Assembly: GCF_900109605.1 (NCBI RefSeq) | Contig: NZ_FOAM01000006.1 | Span: 186,001 to 250,000, forward strand | DNA from: Xaviernesmea oryzae | Lineage (GTDB): Bacteria; Pseudomonadota; Alphaproteobacteria; Rhizobiales; Rhizobiaceae | Reading direction: 5' to 3' | DNA length: 64,000 nt | Shown: positions 53,739 through 63,079 of the stretch, in pieces | Numbering within the stretch: the first letter of the stretch is position 1 | Layout of the letters: each line of letters opens with the position of its first letter | The notes under the pieces: generated by a model | Told to the model about the DNA's origin: nothing | The model's database searches: none | Seen by the model: only the letters and a program-made list of their open reading frames with translations | Translations under genes and position numbers: made by a program

Positions 53739-54532
53739 TCGCTGCCTTGAGCGCCAGTGGCGTAGCGCGGCGTGTAGACGAGATCCGCCTGGCCGGGCCT
53801 GGCAATGATGCGGGTCTCGGCGCTGCCGATAATCACGCAGGTCGCCATATCCGCCAGCGCCGGATCGGCCTCGGACAGCGGCAAAACGCGGATCGCCTCA
53901 TCCGGACGACCGGCAGCGCGGCCGAAGATCACGGGAACCGTCGCGGGCAGAACGGCGCGCAGCGTGGTAAAGGCTTCGCCAAGCTGCCAGGGCCTTGCGC
54001 GGCTGATCGGATTGTAGAGCGCGATCACCAGCCCGGCTTCCGCCGCAAGCTGCAGCCGCCTGACGATCAACGGCCAGGGCTTGAGATTGTCCGAGAGCGA
54101 AATCGCGCAGAAATCATGGCCGAGCGGCGCGCCGGCGCGGGCGGCGACGGCCAGCATGGCGGTGACCCCCGGCAGGATCTCCAGCTCGACATGGCCGAAC
54201 GCCTGCGGGTCCCGATCGATGGCCTCGCACACGGCCGCCGCCATGGCGAAGACACCGGGATCGCCGCCCGAGACCATGCAGACCCGATGGCCGGCGCAAG
54301 CCTGTTCCAGCGCATGACTGGCGCGGGCCAGTTCCTCGCGATTGTCCGAGGAGATGCGCTGTTGATGTGGCTTTAGCGCGAGACGGTCGAGATAGGGACC
54401 ATAGCCGAAAAACAGCTCGGACGCCTCGACGGCAGCCTGGGCGTCCGGCGTCATCTGCCCTGGCGCGCCCGGCCCGGTGCCGATCACCGTCAACCGCCCC
54501 GCGCCCCTGGCATCAGATGATTGCGCGCTCAT
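53717..54532 (-). CDS. cobJ: Precorrin-3B C17-methyltransferase
   Basis: A 271-residue SAM-dependent methyltransferase. LTVIGTGPGAPGQMTPDAQA opens the domain, then VCMVSGGDPGVFAMAAAVCE and EILPGVTAMLAVAARAGAPL. The last reads as the CobJ/CbiH signature with GHDFCAISLSDNLKPW. It methylates C-17 and contracts the ring of precorrin-3B. Its start overlaps the cobI stop (ATGA). The 3' end runs into the convergent cobK. Confidence 0.96.
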   Translation of the reverse strand: MSAQSSDARGAGRLTVIGTGPGAPGQMTPDAQAAVEASELFFGYGPYLDRLALKPHQQRISSDNREELARASHALEQACAGHRVCMVSGGDPGVFAMAAAVCEAIDRDPQAFGHVELEILPGVTAMLAVAARAGAPLGHDFCAISLSDNLKPWPLIVRRLQLAAEAGLVIALYNPISRARPWQLGEAFTTLRAVLPATVPVIFGRAAGRPDEAIRVLPLSEADPALADMATCVIIGSAETRIIARPGQADLVYTPRYATGAQGSDQEKSAP

Positions 54533-55272
54533 CGCCGCCCCTTCCAGCCGGGAACCAGCACCAGCGAGAAATAGGGAGCGGCATCGTCCACCTTTTCCGG
54601 CAGCGGCACCATCGCGGCGTTGGCCATGGTGCCACGCTCGACATAGACGGCCTCGGCAAGCTTGCCGACGGCGGCCAGCGCCCGGCGGATCTTTGGCAGG
54701 TTGCGTCCGACCTTCATGATCACTGCGGCTTGCGTATCGGCCAGCCGCCGGGCCAGCTCGGCCTCGCTCAAAGTGCCGGGCAGAACGGAGAGAATATCGT
54801 CACCTTGGACGATTGGCAGGCCGGCGACCGACCAGCAGCCGGACATGGCGGTGATGCCAGGAATGACCTCGGCGGAAAACGTGCCGGCAAGGCGCACATG
54901 CAGATGCATGTAGGAGCCGTAAAACAAGGGATCGCCCTCGCTCAAGACCGCGACCGTGCGGCCAGCCGACAGGTGGGCGGCGACGGCCTCGGCCGAGCGA
55001 TCGTAGAAATCCGTGATCTGGCTCTTATAGTCGTCGTGATCCTTCTCGATCTCGGTAGTCACGGGATAATAGAGCGGCAGCTCGACAATACCGGGCTTGA
55101 GAAGTCCGTCCACGATGGCCCGGCCATTGCCCCGCCGCCCCGCCTTGGCGAAAAAGGCCAGCACATCGGCACTTTCGAGCGCCCGCAGGGCCTTGACCGT
55201 CAGGAGTTCGGGGTCGCCGGGACCAGTGCCAACACCGATCAGCCTGCCGGAAAGAGGAAGCACCTCCGCCAT
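54529..55272 (-). CDS. cobI: Precorrin-2 C20-methyltransferase
   Basis: A 247-residue methyltransferase. GRLIGVGTGPGDPELLTVKA is the N-terminal signature. AVLSEGDPLFYGSYMHLHV and VIPGITAMSGCWSVAGLPI follow, as in CobI/CbiL. It makes precorrin-3A from precorrin-2. Two starts are possible: the ATG at 55272 or a GTG at 55281 whose last bases overlap the cobH stop (GTGA). Translational coupling with cobH is likely either way. Confidence 0.95.
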   Translation of the reverse strand: MAEVLPLSGRLIGVGTGPGDPELLTVKALRALESADVLAFFAKAGRRGNGRAIVDGLLKPGIVELPLYYPVTTEIEKDHDDYKSQITDFYDRSAEAVAAHLSAGRTVAVLSEGDPLFYGSYMHLHVRLAGTFSAEVIPGITAMSGCWSVAGLPIVQGDDILSVLPGTLSEAELARRLADTQAAVIMKVGRNLPKIRRALAAVGKLAEAVYVERGTMANAAMVPLPEKVDDAAPYFSLVLVPGWKGRR

Positions 55273-55277
55273 CGCGC

Positions 55278-55910
55278 TCACAGCCCCGGCCTTGCCAAGG
55301 CGTTGATGGCGGCAGCGGTGATGGCGCTGCCGCCCAAACGGCCGCGCACGATGGCGAAAGGCACCCCATAAGACTGCGCCGCCAACGCCTCCTTCGATTC
55401 CGCCGCACCGACAAAGCCCACGGGCATGCCGAGGATTGCCGCCGGCTTCGGCGCGCCGTCGCGCAAGAGTTCCAGCAGATGGAACAGCGCGGTCGGCGCA
55501 TTGCCGATGGCGACCACGGCGCCTTCCATGCGCGCGCCCCACAGATCGAGCGCGGCGGCCGAGCGGGTATTGCCGATCGTCCTGGCGATCTCAGGCGTTT
55601 CGGTGTCCCGCAACGTACAGATCACCGCGTTGCCCGCGGCGAGGCGTGCCCGCGTGACCCCGTCCGCAACCATGAAGGCATCGCAGAGGATCGGTGCGCC
55701 GCCGGCAAGCGCCGTCCGTGCGGCTTCGACAAAATCTGGGGAGAACACGAAATCGCGCGCCGCCTCCGGCAGGCCGCAGGCATGCACCATGCGCACCGCG
55801 ATCTCGGCCTCTTCGGCCGAAAAACGGGAAAGATCCGTTTCGGCGCGGATAATGGCGAAGGACTGCCGGTAGATGGCATCGCCATCGCGGATATAATCGT
55901 AATCGGGCAT
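55278..55910 (-). CDS. cobH: Precorrin-8X methylmutase
   Basis: A 210-residue mutase. It begins DYIRDGDAIYRQSFAIIRAE and includes VRMVHACGLPEAARDFVFSP, with the catalytic His of the methyl migration (about residue 43). VGFVGAAESKEAL is the conserved C-terminal region. It moves the C-11 methyl to C-12, giving hydrogenobyrinate. It starts 2 bases after the cobG stop. Confidence 0.96.
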   Translation of the reverse strand: MPDYDYIRDGDAIYRQSFAIIRAETDLSRFSAEEAEIAVRMVHACGLPEAARDFVFSPDFVEAARTALAGGAPILCDAFMVADGVTRARLAAGNAVICTLRDTETPEIARTIGNTRSAAALDLWGARMEGAVVAIGNAPTALFHLLELLRDGAPKPAAILGMPVGFVGAAESKEALAAQSYGVPFAIVRGRLGGSAITAAAINALARPGL

Positions 55911-55912
55911 GC

Positions 55913-57283
55913 CTATCCCTGTTGAAGCGCCACGGCAATCGTCTCGGGAGTGAGCCGCATGAGGCAGGCGCCAGCCGACTCGCCGGCGGCACTGGCACCC
56001 GCGACGAGCCCGGAAAGCCGTGTCAGTGCCTTGTCCAGGTCGTCCGCGTCAAGGGTGAAGCTGAAGGCATCGCTGGCACGGCCGTTGACGATCAGGCCAA
56101 GCCGGCCCTGCACCGATCCACCGACCAGCGTGAGCGTGGCCTTTTTGGGCAGGGCGCAGCCCTTGGAACAGCCCGACACATGCAGGCTCAGTGTTCTATC
56201 GAAGAGCGGCGCCAGCGTCTGCGCGGCGCGCTCGGCAAGCATTTTGGTCTCGATCGTCGCCGAGGCACAGGCCGGCTGGCCGGCACAGGCAGCAATGCTA
56301 AGTGCGGGATGATCGGCCCGGACGATGAAGCCGAGCGCCTCGGCCCTGATGCGCAGCTGCTCGACTGCATGCAGATCAAGGCCGGTGACGATCAGCCCAT
56401 GGCCGGGCGCCAGCCGGAGATCGCGGGCGCTGAGGGCCTCCGCCGCCTCCAGCAGCAGATCCAGCGCTTCCGCCCGGGCCTGGCCAAAAGCAAAACCAAG
56501 GCCGAGCGCCGCGCCATGTGGGCCGAGATCGACAGGCCCGATCATCGCCTGGCCTTTCCGGCGCGCCGGCGGCGGATCGGCATCCGGCCAGGGAGTAAAA
56601 CCCAACGCTTTCAGATCGAGATCGCGGCCACGACATGAGGGCCCACCTGCGGCAAGCGCCTGCAGACAGGTCCGCACGGCCGCCAGGAGATCGCCGGAGC
56701 CGAACGGTCCGACCGCATGGGGGCCGAGGAACAGGACCCACCGGTCGCGCGCGACCGCGCGCAGACGCAGATCGGCAATCAATCCGGAAAGATCGACACG
56801 GCCGCCCTCATCGATAACGATGGACAGCTTCGGGGCAAGACGGGCAGAAAAACCAGGCGCACGTGCCTCCTCGTCGTCAAGCAGGCCACGTAGCTGCGCG
56901 GCAAGGTCTCGCCCGCTGGAAAGCGCCAGATCGTCCAGGCCGCAGAGCGGCGACACTTCGACAGCAGGCCCTTCGGCCAGCGGAAAACCCTGGGTCTCGA
57001 CGGCGCGCGCGAATGGACCTGCACTCTCCTGCGTGAGCCCGCGCACCTGCAGGCTGCCCCGCGCAGTGATTTCGACAAGGCCGGAGCCATGGGCGCCGGA
57101 CGCCGCCAGCACGGACCGGAAAAGGGCAATGGAGAGCGCGGGATCGATAGGCCGCAGCCGCGCGAGCAGGCCATCGCCTGTCGGCATCGGAGCGGCAAGC
57201 GTCGGACAGGCGCCGCGCCGGCGCGCGCCCTGGCCGGCCTCAGCCGCTTCGCTTTCCTGCCTTTGCGCGATCGCGCCGTCCAT
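55913..57283 (-). CDS. cobG: Precorrin-3B synthase (monooxygenase)
   Basis: About 456 residues, matching the usual CobG length from the ATG at 57283. Further in-frame ATGs lie upstream at 57343 and 57379. The protein has the nitrite/sulfite-reductase ferredoxin-like halves: MPTGDGLLARLRPIDPALSI and GLTQESAGPFARAVE. Four Cys near the C-terminus sit in CAGQPACASATIET and HVSGCSKGCALPKKATLTLV, the siroheme/4Fe-4S pattern. It uses O2 to form precorrin-3B, which marks the aerobic pathway. cobF lies upstream on the same strand. Confidence 0.94.
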   Translation of the reverse strand: MDGAIAQRQESEAAEAGQGARRRGACPTLAAPMPTGDGLLARLRPIDPALSIALFRSVLAASGAHGSGLVEITARGSLQVRGLTQESAGPFARAVETQGFPLAEGPAVEVSPLCGLDDLALSSGRDLAAQLRGLLDDEEARAPGFSARLAPKLSIVIDEGGRVDLSGLIADLRLRAVARDRWVLFLGPHAVGPFGSGDLLAAVRTCLQALAAGGPSCRGRDLDLKALGFTPWPDADPPPARRKGQAMIGPVDLGPHGAALGLGFAFGQARAEALDLLLEAAEALSARDLRLAPGHGLIVTGLDLHAVEQLRIRAEALGFIVRADHPALSIAACAGQPACASATIETKMLAERAAQTLAPLFDRTLSLHVSGCSKGCALPKKATLTLVGGSVQGRLGLIVNGRASDAFSFTLDADDLDKALTRLSGLVAGASAAGESAGACLMRLTPETIAVALQQG

Positions 57284-57461
57284 GGCCTGATTCGGCGTGG
57301 TCCCGACGCCGCCTATGTTTTGCGAGCGGTCTTCATAGCGCATCTCGAGCTTGGCGACAAAGCGCCGGCAAGCCATCATTGGCCTCGGTTATGGCGACGG
57401 GCGGGCTGAAGCGGCAGACAGAAAACGGGAGCGGTTTTGGCAGGACGCTTTTTTGCGACCG

Positions 57462-58226
57462 TCACGTAGAAGGGAGAGGCTTGCGCAGGAGGTAGATATC
57501 CATGATCCAGCCATGAGCCGCCCGCGCTTCGGCGCGCCGGGTCGCGATCTCCTGGCGCACCGAGCCCAGCCGGCCGGAGATGACGATCTCCTGGGGCATG
57601 CCGAGATAGGCGCCCCAATAGATCTCGGCATCGGGATCATCCAGCGCCAGAAAGGCCTGCTCTCCGTCGAGCATGACCACCGCCGTCTCACGCGTCTCGG
57701 GAAAATCCTGCGAGAGACGTCGGCCCGTCGTGATGGTCACCGGCTGGCCGATGCCGTTGAGCGGGATCTGGTGACGGGCGGTCAGCAGCTGAAGGCTGGT
57801 GATGCCGGCAATCACGTCCAGCGAGAAATCCAGCCCCGTGGCCTTGACCCGGTCGAGAATGCGCAGAGTGCTGTCGTACAGCATGGGATCTCCCCAGACG
57901 AGAAAGGCCCCGGTCTGGGCTTCGCCGAGATGGCTGGCGATGAGACGGGCATGATTGTCCGCAAGCGCGGCGTGCCACGCATCGACGCTGTCGCCATAGG
58001 CAAGACCCTCCACCTGCCGCTTCGGCACGGAAAAGCCGATATGGCGCTGGTCTGCACGTGTTCCATACGTTGCGATCACCTGGTGGCGCACGGCCGCAAG
58101 CTCGGCCTTTTCCTCGCCCTTGTCGGGCAGGAACAGAACGTCAGCGGCATTCAGCGCCCTGACGGCCTCGATCGTGAGGTGATCCGGATTGCCGGTGCCG
58201 ATGCCGATCACTTTGATATGCCGCAT
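57462..58226 (-). CDS. cobF: Precorrin-6A synthase (deacetylating)
   Basis: A 254-residue SAM-dependent methyltransferase. It starts MRHIKVIGIGTGNPDHLTIE, with LVWGDPMLYDSTLRILDRVK and DVIAGITSLQLLTARHQIPL further on. The late GMPQEIVISGRLGSVRQEIA is characteristic of CobF. It methylates C-1 of precorrin-5 and removes acetate, a step present only in the aerobic pathway. It is the first gene of the minus-strand series cobFGHIJ. I saw no cobalamin riboswitch upstream. Confidence 0.96.
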   Translation of the reverse strand: MRHIKVIGIGTGNPDHLTIEAVRALNAADVLFLPDKGEEKAELAAVRHQVIATYGTRADQRHIGFSVPKRQVEGLAYGDSVDAWHAALADNHARLIASHLGEAQTGAFLVWGDPMLYDSTLRILDRVKATGLDFSLDVIAGITSLQLLTARHQIPLNGIGQPVTITTGRRLSQDFPETRETAVVMLDGEQAFLALDDPDAEIYWGAYLGMPQEIVISGRLGSVRQEIATRRAEARAAHGWIMDIYLLRKPLPST

Positions 58227-58721
58227 GCTGCCTCCTCTTTCGCGCTATCGGGAGACCCGATCGGCGGAAAAAGGTCAAGCTGGAAGGTTGAGCGAAAGCG
58301 CGCTCCGGGCTGTATTTTCAGCGACCCGCCGCAATTCGGCCGCTGATTGGCGATAAGGGCTGCGCGCGCAGGAGAGGGCCATGGCATGCGCGATCGGCTT
58401 CAGATGCTCTGCAAGCAGAGCGAGCGCAGATCATGCGAGAGCGGGGCAACAGCTGAACGAATCTTTAAGCTGGATCTGATCTAAACTTGACGATGCCGCA
58501 CTGATTCTGCTTTCGCCGATCCACCTGCGAAGGCGGATCGCAGGCTCGGCACATGACGCGGCGGACCATGGCAGGCGAAGCCGGGAATGAGGGCCACGTC
58601 GGCGGCGGTGGCAGCCGTCCATGACGCGTCGCCTCTCGCCGCGCATTTTGATTGAGATCGGCATGGGCGTCTGACGAAACAGGCAGGCGCCGCTCCGGAT
58701 CGAGGGCACATCGGGGAAAGC
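58227..58721. other. Intergenic region between cobF and the type I exporter
   Basis: These 495 bases separate divergent genes, so both promoters lie here. One imperfect hairpin is visible at 58518-58541 (CGATCCACCT, GCGA loop, AGGCGGATCG). I looked for the B12-box of a cobalamin riboswitch near cobF and did not find it. No gene is recognised. Confidence 0.45.
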
Positions 58722-60494
58722 ATGATGAAGACCCAGACAAAGGCAGGCAGCGTCGAGCCGGGTGACGCGCTCAAGAGCTGCCGGAGCGCCTTTATCGGCG
58801 TGGCCATCGCCAGCGCGCTGGTCAACCTGCTTTATCTCACCGGCTCCTTCTACATGCTCGAGGTCTATGACCGCGTTCTGCCCTCGCGCAGCATTCCGAC
58901 GTTGATCGCGCTGAGCGTGCTGGCGCTGCTTCTCTATGCCTTCCAAGGCGCGTTCGACATGATGCGCGGGCGCATGCTCGTGCGCATCGCCAATGCGCTG
59001 GATGAGGCGATGACCGGGCGCATCTACCGCGCCGTGGTCCAGGCGCCGCTGAAGGTCAATATGCCGGGCGACGGCCTGCAGGCGCTGCGCGACTTCGACC
59101 AGGTGCGCGCTTTCTTGTCCGGCACCGGCCCGACGGCCTTTTTCGACCTGCCCTGGCTGCCGCTCTACATTCTCATCTGCTTTCTTTTCCATCCGTTGAT
59201 CGGCACGGTCGCGATCATCGGCTCTCTGATCCTGATTGCACTGACTTTCCTAACCAATCGCGGCACGCAGCTGCCGTCCCGCCGGGCGGCCGAAGCCGGC
59301 AACCAGCGCAATGCTTTCGCCCAGGCCTCGCGCCGTAATGCAGAGGTCGTTCAGGCCATGGGCATGCTCGGGCGCATGTCGGCGCTGTGGGCCGAACGGA
59401 ACGGCACCTACCGCGAGGAAAACCGCATCACCTCCGACGTCGGCAATGGCTATGGCGCGGTCTCCAAGGTCTTCCGCATGGCGCTTCAGTCAGGCGTTCT
59501 GGCCACCGGTGCCGTGCTGGTGATCGAAGGCATGGCGTCGCCCGGTATCATCATCGCCGGCTCGATCCTGACGGCGCGGGCTCTTGCGCCGGTGGAACTG
59601 GCCATCGGCAATTGGCGCGGCTTCGTGTCCGCTCGCCAGAGCTGGCAGCGGCTGAAGGACATGATGACCGCCCTGCCCGAGCGGCCCGCCCCGCTGGAGC
59701 TGGCGCCCCCGCGCGAGCGGCTGACGGTCGAAGGCCTGGCTGGCGGCCCGCCCGGCGCCCAGCGCCTGATTTTCGGCGACATCAATTTCACCGTCCACGC
59801 CGGCAGTGCGCTGGGCATCATCGGTCCGAGCGCCTCGGGCAAATCCTCGCTCGCCCGTGCGCTGATCGGCATCTGGCCGTCCTTGCGCGGCTCCGTGCGG
59901 CTCGATGGCGCTGCCCTCGACCAGTGGGACAGCGACCGCTTAGGACAGCACATCGGCTATCTGCCCCAGGACGTCGAACTCTTCGCCGGCACCGTGGCGC
60001 AGAACATCGGCCGGTTCAGCGACAATGCGACGGCGGAAGCCGTGGTCGCCGCCGCCAAGGCCGCCCGCGTGCATGACCTGATCCTGCGCCTGCCGAACGG
60101 CTACGAAACGGAGATCGGCGATGGCGGCACGGCCCTGTCCGCCGGCCAGCGCCAGCGCGTCGCGCTCGCCCGCGCGCTGTTCGGCAATCCCTTCCTGGTC
60201 GTGCTCGACGAGCCCAATTCCAATCTCGACGCAGAGGGCGAACAGGCCCTGTCGGAAGCCGTGATGAGCGTGCGCGCCCGCGGCGGCATCGCGCTTGTCA
60301 TCGCCCACCGGCCTAGCGCGCTTGCCGCGGTCGATCTGGTGCTGATGATGAAGGACGGGCGCATGCAGGCCTTCGGCCCACGCGACGAGACGCTTTCCCA
60401 GATCCTGCGGCGCGAGGCGCCCCGCCCTGTCGCGGCATCCGCTGGCGGCCCGCCGGCGCTGAAAGTGGTTGAAGACAAGGAAGCCGGCGAATGA
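58722..60494 (+). CDS. Type I secretion ABC transporter (PrsD-like)
   Basis: A 590-residue fused permease-ATPase. Membrane helices occupy about residues 20-310. The ATPase has Walker A GPSASGKSSL (about 368-377), the signature LSAGQRQRVALARALF (about 468) and Walker B FLVVLDEPNSNLD (about 490). The start region GVAIASALVNLLYLTGSFYM followed by LEVYDRVLPSRS is typical of PrtD/PrsD exporters. It drives export of proteins with C-terminal signals across both membranes. It overlaps the adaptor gene by 4 bases. No cargo protein is encoded nearby. Confidence 0.94.
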   Translation: MMKTQTKAGSVEPGDALKSCRSAFIGVAIASALVNLLYLTGSFYMLEVYDRVLPSRSIPTLIALSVLALLLYAFQGAFDMMRGRMLVRIANALDEAMTGRIYRAVVQAPLKVNMPGDGLQALRDFDQVRAFLSGTGPTAFFDLPWLPLYILICFLFHPLIGTVAIIGSLILIALTFLTNRGTQLPSRRAAEAGNQRNAFAQASRRNAEVVQAMGMLGRMSALWAERNGTYREENRITSDVGNGYGAVSKVFRMALQSGVLATGAVLVIEGMASPGIIIAGSILTARALAPVELAIGNWRGFVSARQSWQRLKDMMTALPERPAPLELAPPRERLTVEGLAGGPPGAQRLIFGDINFTVHAGSALGIIGPSASGKSSLARALIGIWPSLRGSVRLDGAALDQWDSDRLGQHIGYLPQDVELFAGTVAQNIGRFSDNATAEAVVAAAKAARVHDLILRLPNGYETEIGDGGTALSAGQRQRVALARALFGNPFLVVLDEPNSNLDAEGEQALSEAVMSVRARGGIALVIAHRPSALAAVDLVLMMKDGRMQAFGPRDETLSQILRREAPRPVAASAGGPPALKVVEDKEAGE

Positions 60495-61807
60495 CCTCTG
60501 GCAAGCCCGCAGGCGGCTCGGCCCGCAATTCTCTCAGGCGCCACATGCTGGCGATCGGCGTCATGTCGCTGGTTCTCGTCGGCGGCGTCGGCGGCTGGGC
60601 CGCGACCACCTCCCTGTCGAGCGCCATCGTCGCCGGCGGCACCGTCGTGGTCGAAAATAACGTCAAGAAGATCCAGCATCTGACCGGCGGCATCGTTGGA
60701 GAACTGAAGGTCAGCGAAGGCGACCGGGTGGAAGCGGGCCAGGTGCTGATCCGGCTCGATGGCACCACGGTGCGCGCCAACCTGTCGATCGTACAAAACA
60801 CGCTCGCCCAGCTCTATGCCCGCCGCGCCCGGCTGATCGCCGAGCAAACGAATGCGCAGAGCTTCGACATTCCCGAGCGCATCGACGCGCTGACGGACAG
60901 CGCCTCCGCCCGGCTTCTCGAAGAAAGCGAGCGCAAGCTGTTCGACAGCCGACGCAGCGCGCTCGCCGGCATGAAGAGCCAGCTCGCCTCGCGCAAGACG
61001 CAGCTGGCGGACGAGGTTTCGGGCTTGACGATGCAGCTGGCCGCCATCGCCGATGCGCTGAAACTGATCGAGCAGGAAATGACCGGCCTCGACAAGCTCT
61101 ATGCGCAGGGTCTCGTCTCCATGCAGCGGGTGACCACCCTGAAGCGCGAGCAGGCCCAGCTCGAGGGCGACCGCGGCGCGCGTCTTGCGTCCCGCGCGCA
61201 GGCGCAGGGCAAGTCGAGCGAAATCGACCTACAGATCCTGCAGCTCGACGAAGACCGCCGCACCGAAAGCGCCAAGGAACTGACCGAGGTCGAAGCCCGA
61301 ATCGCTGAATATGAAGACCGGCGGGTTGCCGCACTCGATCAGCTGAAGCGCCTCGACATCACCTCGCCCATTGCCGGCCGCGTCTACCAGCTCGCCGTCC
61401 ACACGGTAAATGGCGTCGTCAATCCAGGCGAGCAGCTGATGCTGGTCGTGCCGGAAGCCGACAATCTCACCGTGGAAGCCCGCGTCAACACCACGGATAT
61501 CGACCAGATCCGGCTCGGCCAAGCGGTGGAAGTGCGCTTCAGCGCTTTCAACCAGCGCACGACGCCCGTTGTCGACGCCGAGGTGGTGAACATCGCGCCG
61601 GATCTGGTCACCGACCAACGTACCGGCGTCTCTTACTATCCCTTGCGCATCCGTCCGAAACCGGAAAGCCTGGCCAAGCTCAACGGCCTCAGCCTTTATC
61701 CGGGCATGCCGGCGGAAACCTACATCAAGATCGCCGACCGCACCGTGGTTTCCTATCTCGCAAAGCCGCTGACCGAGCAGATGCAGCGCACCTTCCGCGA
61801 GGACTGA
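60491..61807 (+). CDS. Type I secretion membrane-fusion protein (PrsE-like)
   Basis: A 438-residue HlyD-family adaptor. One membrane anchor (about residues 17-38) is followed by VVENNVKKIQHLTGGIVGEL and KVSEGDRVEAGQVLIRLDGT, the family's lipoyl-like half. A long coiled-coil section (about 100-290) precedes LDITSPIAGRVYQLAVHTVN and the C-terminal SLYPGMPAETYIKIADRTVV. It links the ABC exporter to a TolC-like outer-membrane channel. ATGA overlap with the upstream gene. In Rhizobium such pairs export glycanases and other proteins. Confidence 0.94.
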   Translation: MTSGKPAGGSARNSLRRHMLAIGVMSLVLVGGVGGWAATTSLSSAIVAGGTVVVENNVKKIQHLTGGIVGELKVSEGDRVEAGQVLIRLDGTTVRANLSIVQNTLAQLYARRARLIAEQTNAQSFDIPERIDALTDSASARLLEESERKLFDSRRSALAGMKSQLASRKTQLADEVSGLTMQLAAIADALKLIEQEMTGLDKLYAQGLVSMQRVTTLKREQAQLEGDRGARLASRAQAQGKSSEIDLQILQLDEDRRTESAKELTEVEARIAEYEDRRVAALDQLKRLDITSPIAGRVYQLAVHTVNGVVNPGEQLMLVVPEADNLTVEARVNTTDIDQIRLGQAVEVRFSAFNQRTTPVVDAEVVNIAPDLVTDQRTGVSYYPLRIRPKPESLAKLNGLSLYPGMPAETYIKIADRTVVSYLAKPLTEQMQRTFRED

Positions 61808-61813
61808 CCGGCC

Positions 61814-61830
61814 GGCCACACAGCGTGGCC
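61814..61830 (+). terminator. Hairpin after the type I exporter operon
   Basis: GGCCAC and GTGGCC pair around a 5-base loop, 7 bases past the adaptor gene's stop. The stem is short and has no T-run, so its role as a terminator is tentative. Confidence 0.4.
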
Positions 61831-62011
61831 CTTGAGCCGCCAGACAAACCGACGGCGACAGGCCTTGCCGGTCGCCACGCGGCACAAAATTTCGGCGCGC
61901 GGCGGAAAACCGTCACAGGCCTCGCGTGGTTGTGCTAAGCGGACCACAGGAATTTGATGCGCCGCACAATGCCGAGCTCCGTCGCCGGATTGCGGCGGCA
62001 GGACGCTTTTC

Positions 62012-62914
62012 ATGCACGCTCGACGCAACGGCTATGTTTTCACGCTTCTCGCCATCGTGATCTTCACGATGCAGGATGCCGTCTCCAAGCATCTGGGCGC
62101 GATCTACCCGCCTGTCGTGATCACCATGATCCGCTATTGGGCCTTCGCCATCTTCGTGGTGCTGATGGCCGCGCGGGCGAAGGGCGGGCTGAAAGCCGCG
62201 ATCCGCACCCGCCGACCGATCCTGCAGCTGATGCGCGGCGTCCTGCTGGCCGGGCAGATCGTCACGGTCATCTTTTCCTTCACGCTGGTCGGCCTTGCCC
62301 ATACGCAGGGAATTCTCGCCGCCGGGCCGATCTTCATCGCCCTGCTTTCGATGGTCCTTCTGGGCGAGCGCGTGGGCTGGCGGCGCTGGAGCGCCATCGG
62401 TGCCGGCCTTGTCGGCGTGCTGATCATCATCAATCCCGTGGGAACGATCGAGCCTGCGATCCTGGTGCCGCTGCTCTGCTCGGCCTTTTTCGCGCTGTAT
62501 GCGGTGGCAACCCGCCTGGTCAGCCGCGAAGACAGCGCCTCCACCAGCTTCTTTTACACAGGCATTGGCGGCGCACTCGTCACCAGCCTCATCGGCCCGT
62601 TCTTCTGGCAGCCGCTGGCCGTTCACGACTGGGGCTGGATGGCGCTTCTCTGCCTCACCGGCATGTCCAGCCATTTCTTCCTGATCAAGGCCTATGAATA
62701 TCTCGACGCGTCCGAGGTGCAGCCGATCAGCTACATCCAAGTGGTCTTCGCCTCCATCGTCGGCGTCACCGTCTTCGGTGAAACACTGACCCCCAACATG
62801 ATCGTGGGCACCGCCATCGTCGTCGGCGCTGGCATCTTCACCATCTGGCGGGAAAGCGTCGTCGGCCGCCGCACGGCACCGCCGGCGGAGGTGAAGGCGA
62901 CGGGCGATCTTTGA
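62012..62914 (+). CDS. DMT-superfamily transporter (EamA family)
   Basis: A 300-residue permease with ten predicted helices in two EamA repeats. The first repeat reads GYVFTLLAIVIFTMQDAVSK, and the second ends IVGVTVFGETLTPNMIVGTA and IVVGAGIFTIWRES. It resembles the S-adenosylmethionine/drug exporters of this family, but the substrate cannot be assigned. It stands alone. Confidence 0.9.
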   Translation: MHARRNGYVFTLLAIVIFTMQDAVSKHLGAIYPPVVITMIRYWAFAIFVVLMAARAKGGLKAAIRTRRPILQLMRGVLLAGQIVTVIFSFTLVGLAHTQGILAAGPIFIALLSMVLLGERVGWRRWSAIGAGLVGVLIIINPVGTIEPAILVPLLCSAFFALYAVATRLVSREDSASTSFFYTGIGGALVTSLIGPFFWQPLAVHDWGWMALLCLTGMSSHFFLIKAYEYLDASEVQPISYIQVVFASIVGVTVFGETLTPNMIVGTAIVVGAGIFTIWRESVVGRRTAPPAEVKATGDL

Positions 62915-63051
62915 TCTGTCGTTGGTCCAGGGTGCGACCTCCCACCGCAGCCGGCATCTGATTCTCCGAAAATCGCCAGTCGATGAACTGCCTCACGTTC
63001 CGGTTTCATTCTATAAGTATTGTTGAAAACATCATTTTGGATTGGCGGAAT

Positions 63052-63069
63052 TATAGCGATTCAGCTATA
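63052..63069. promoter_or_regulatory. Inverted repeat before the toxin-antitoxin locus
   Basis: TATAGC and GCTATA are separated by 6 bases, 11 bases upstream of the toxin start. The region 62990-63080 is AT-rich compared with its surroundings, so the promoter is here. An XRE antitoxin could bind this palindrome for autoregulation. Confidence 0.5.
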
Positions 63070-63079
63070 GGTGGGACAA

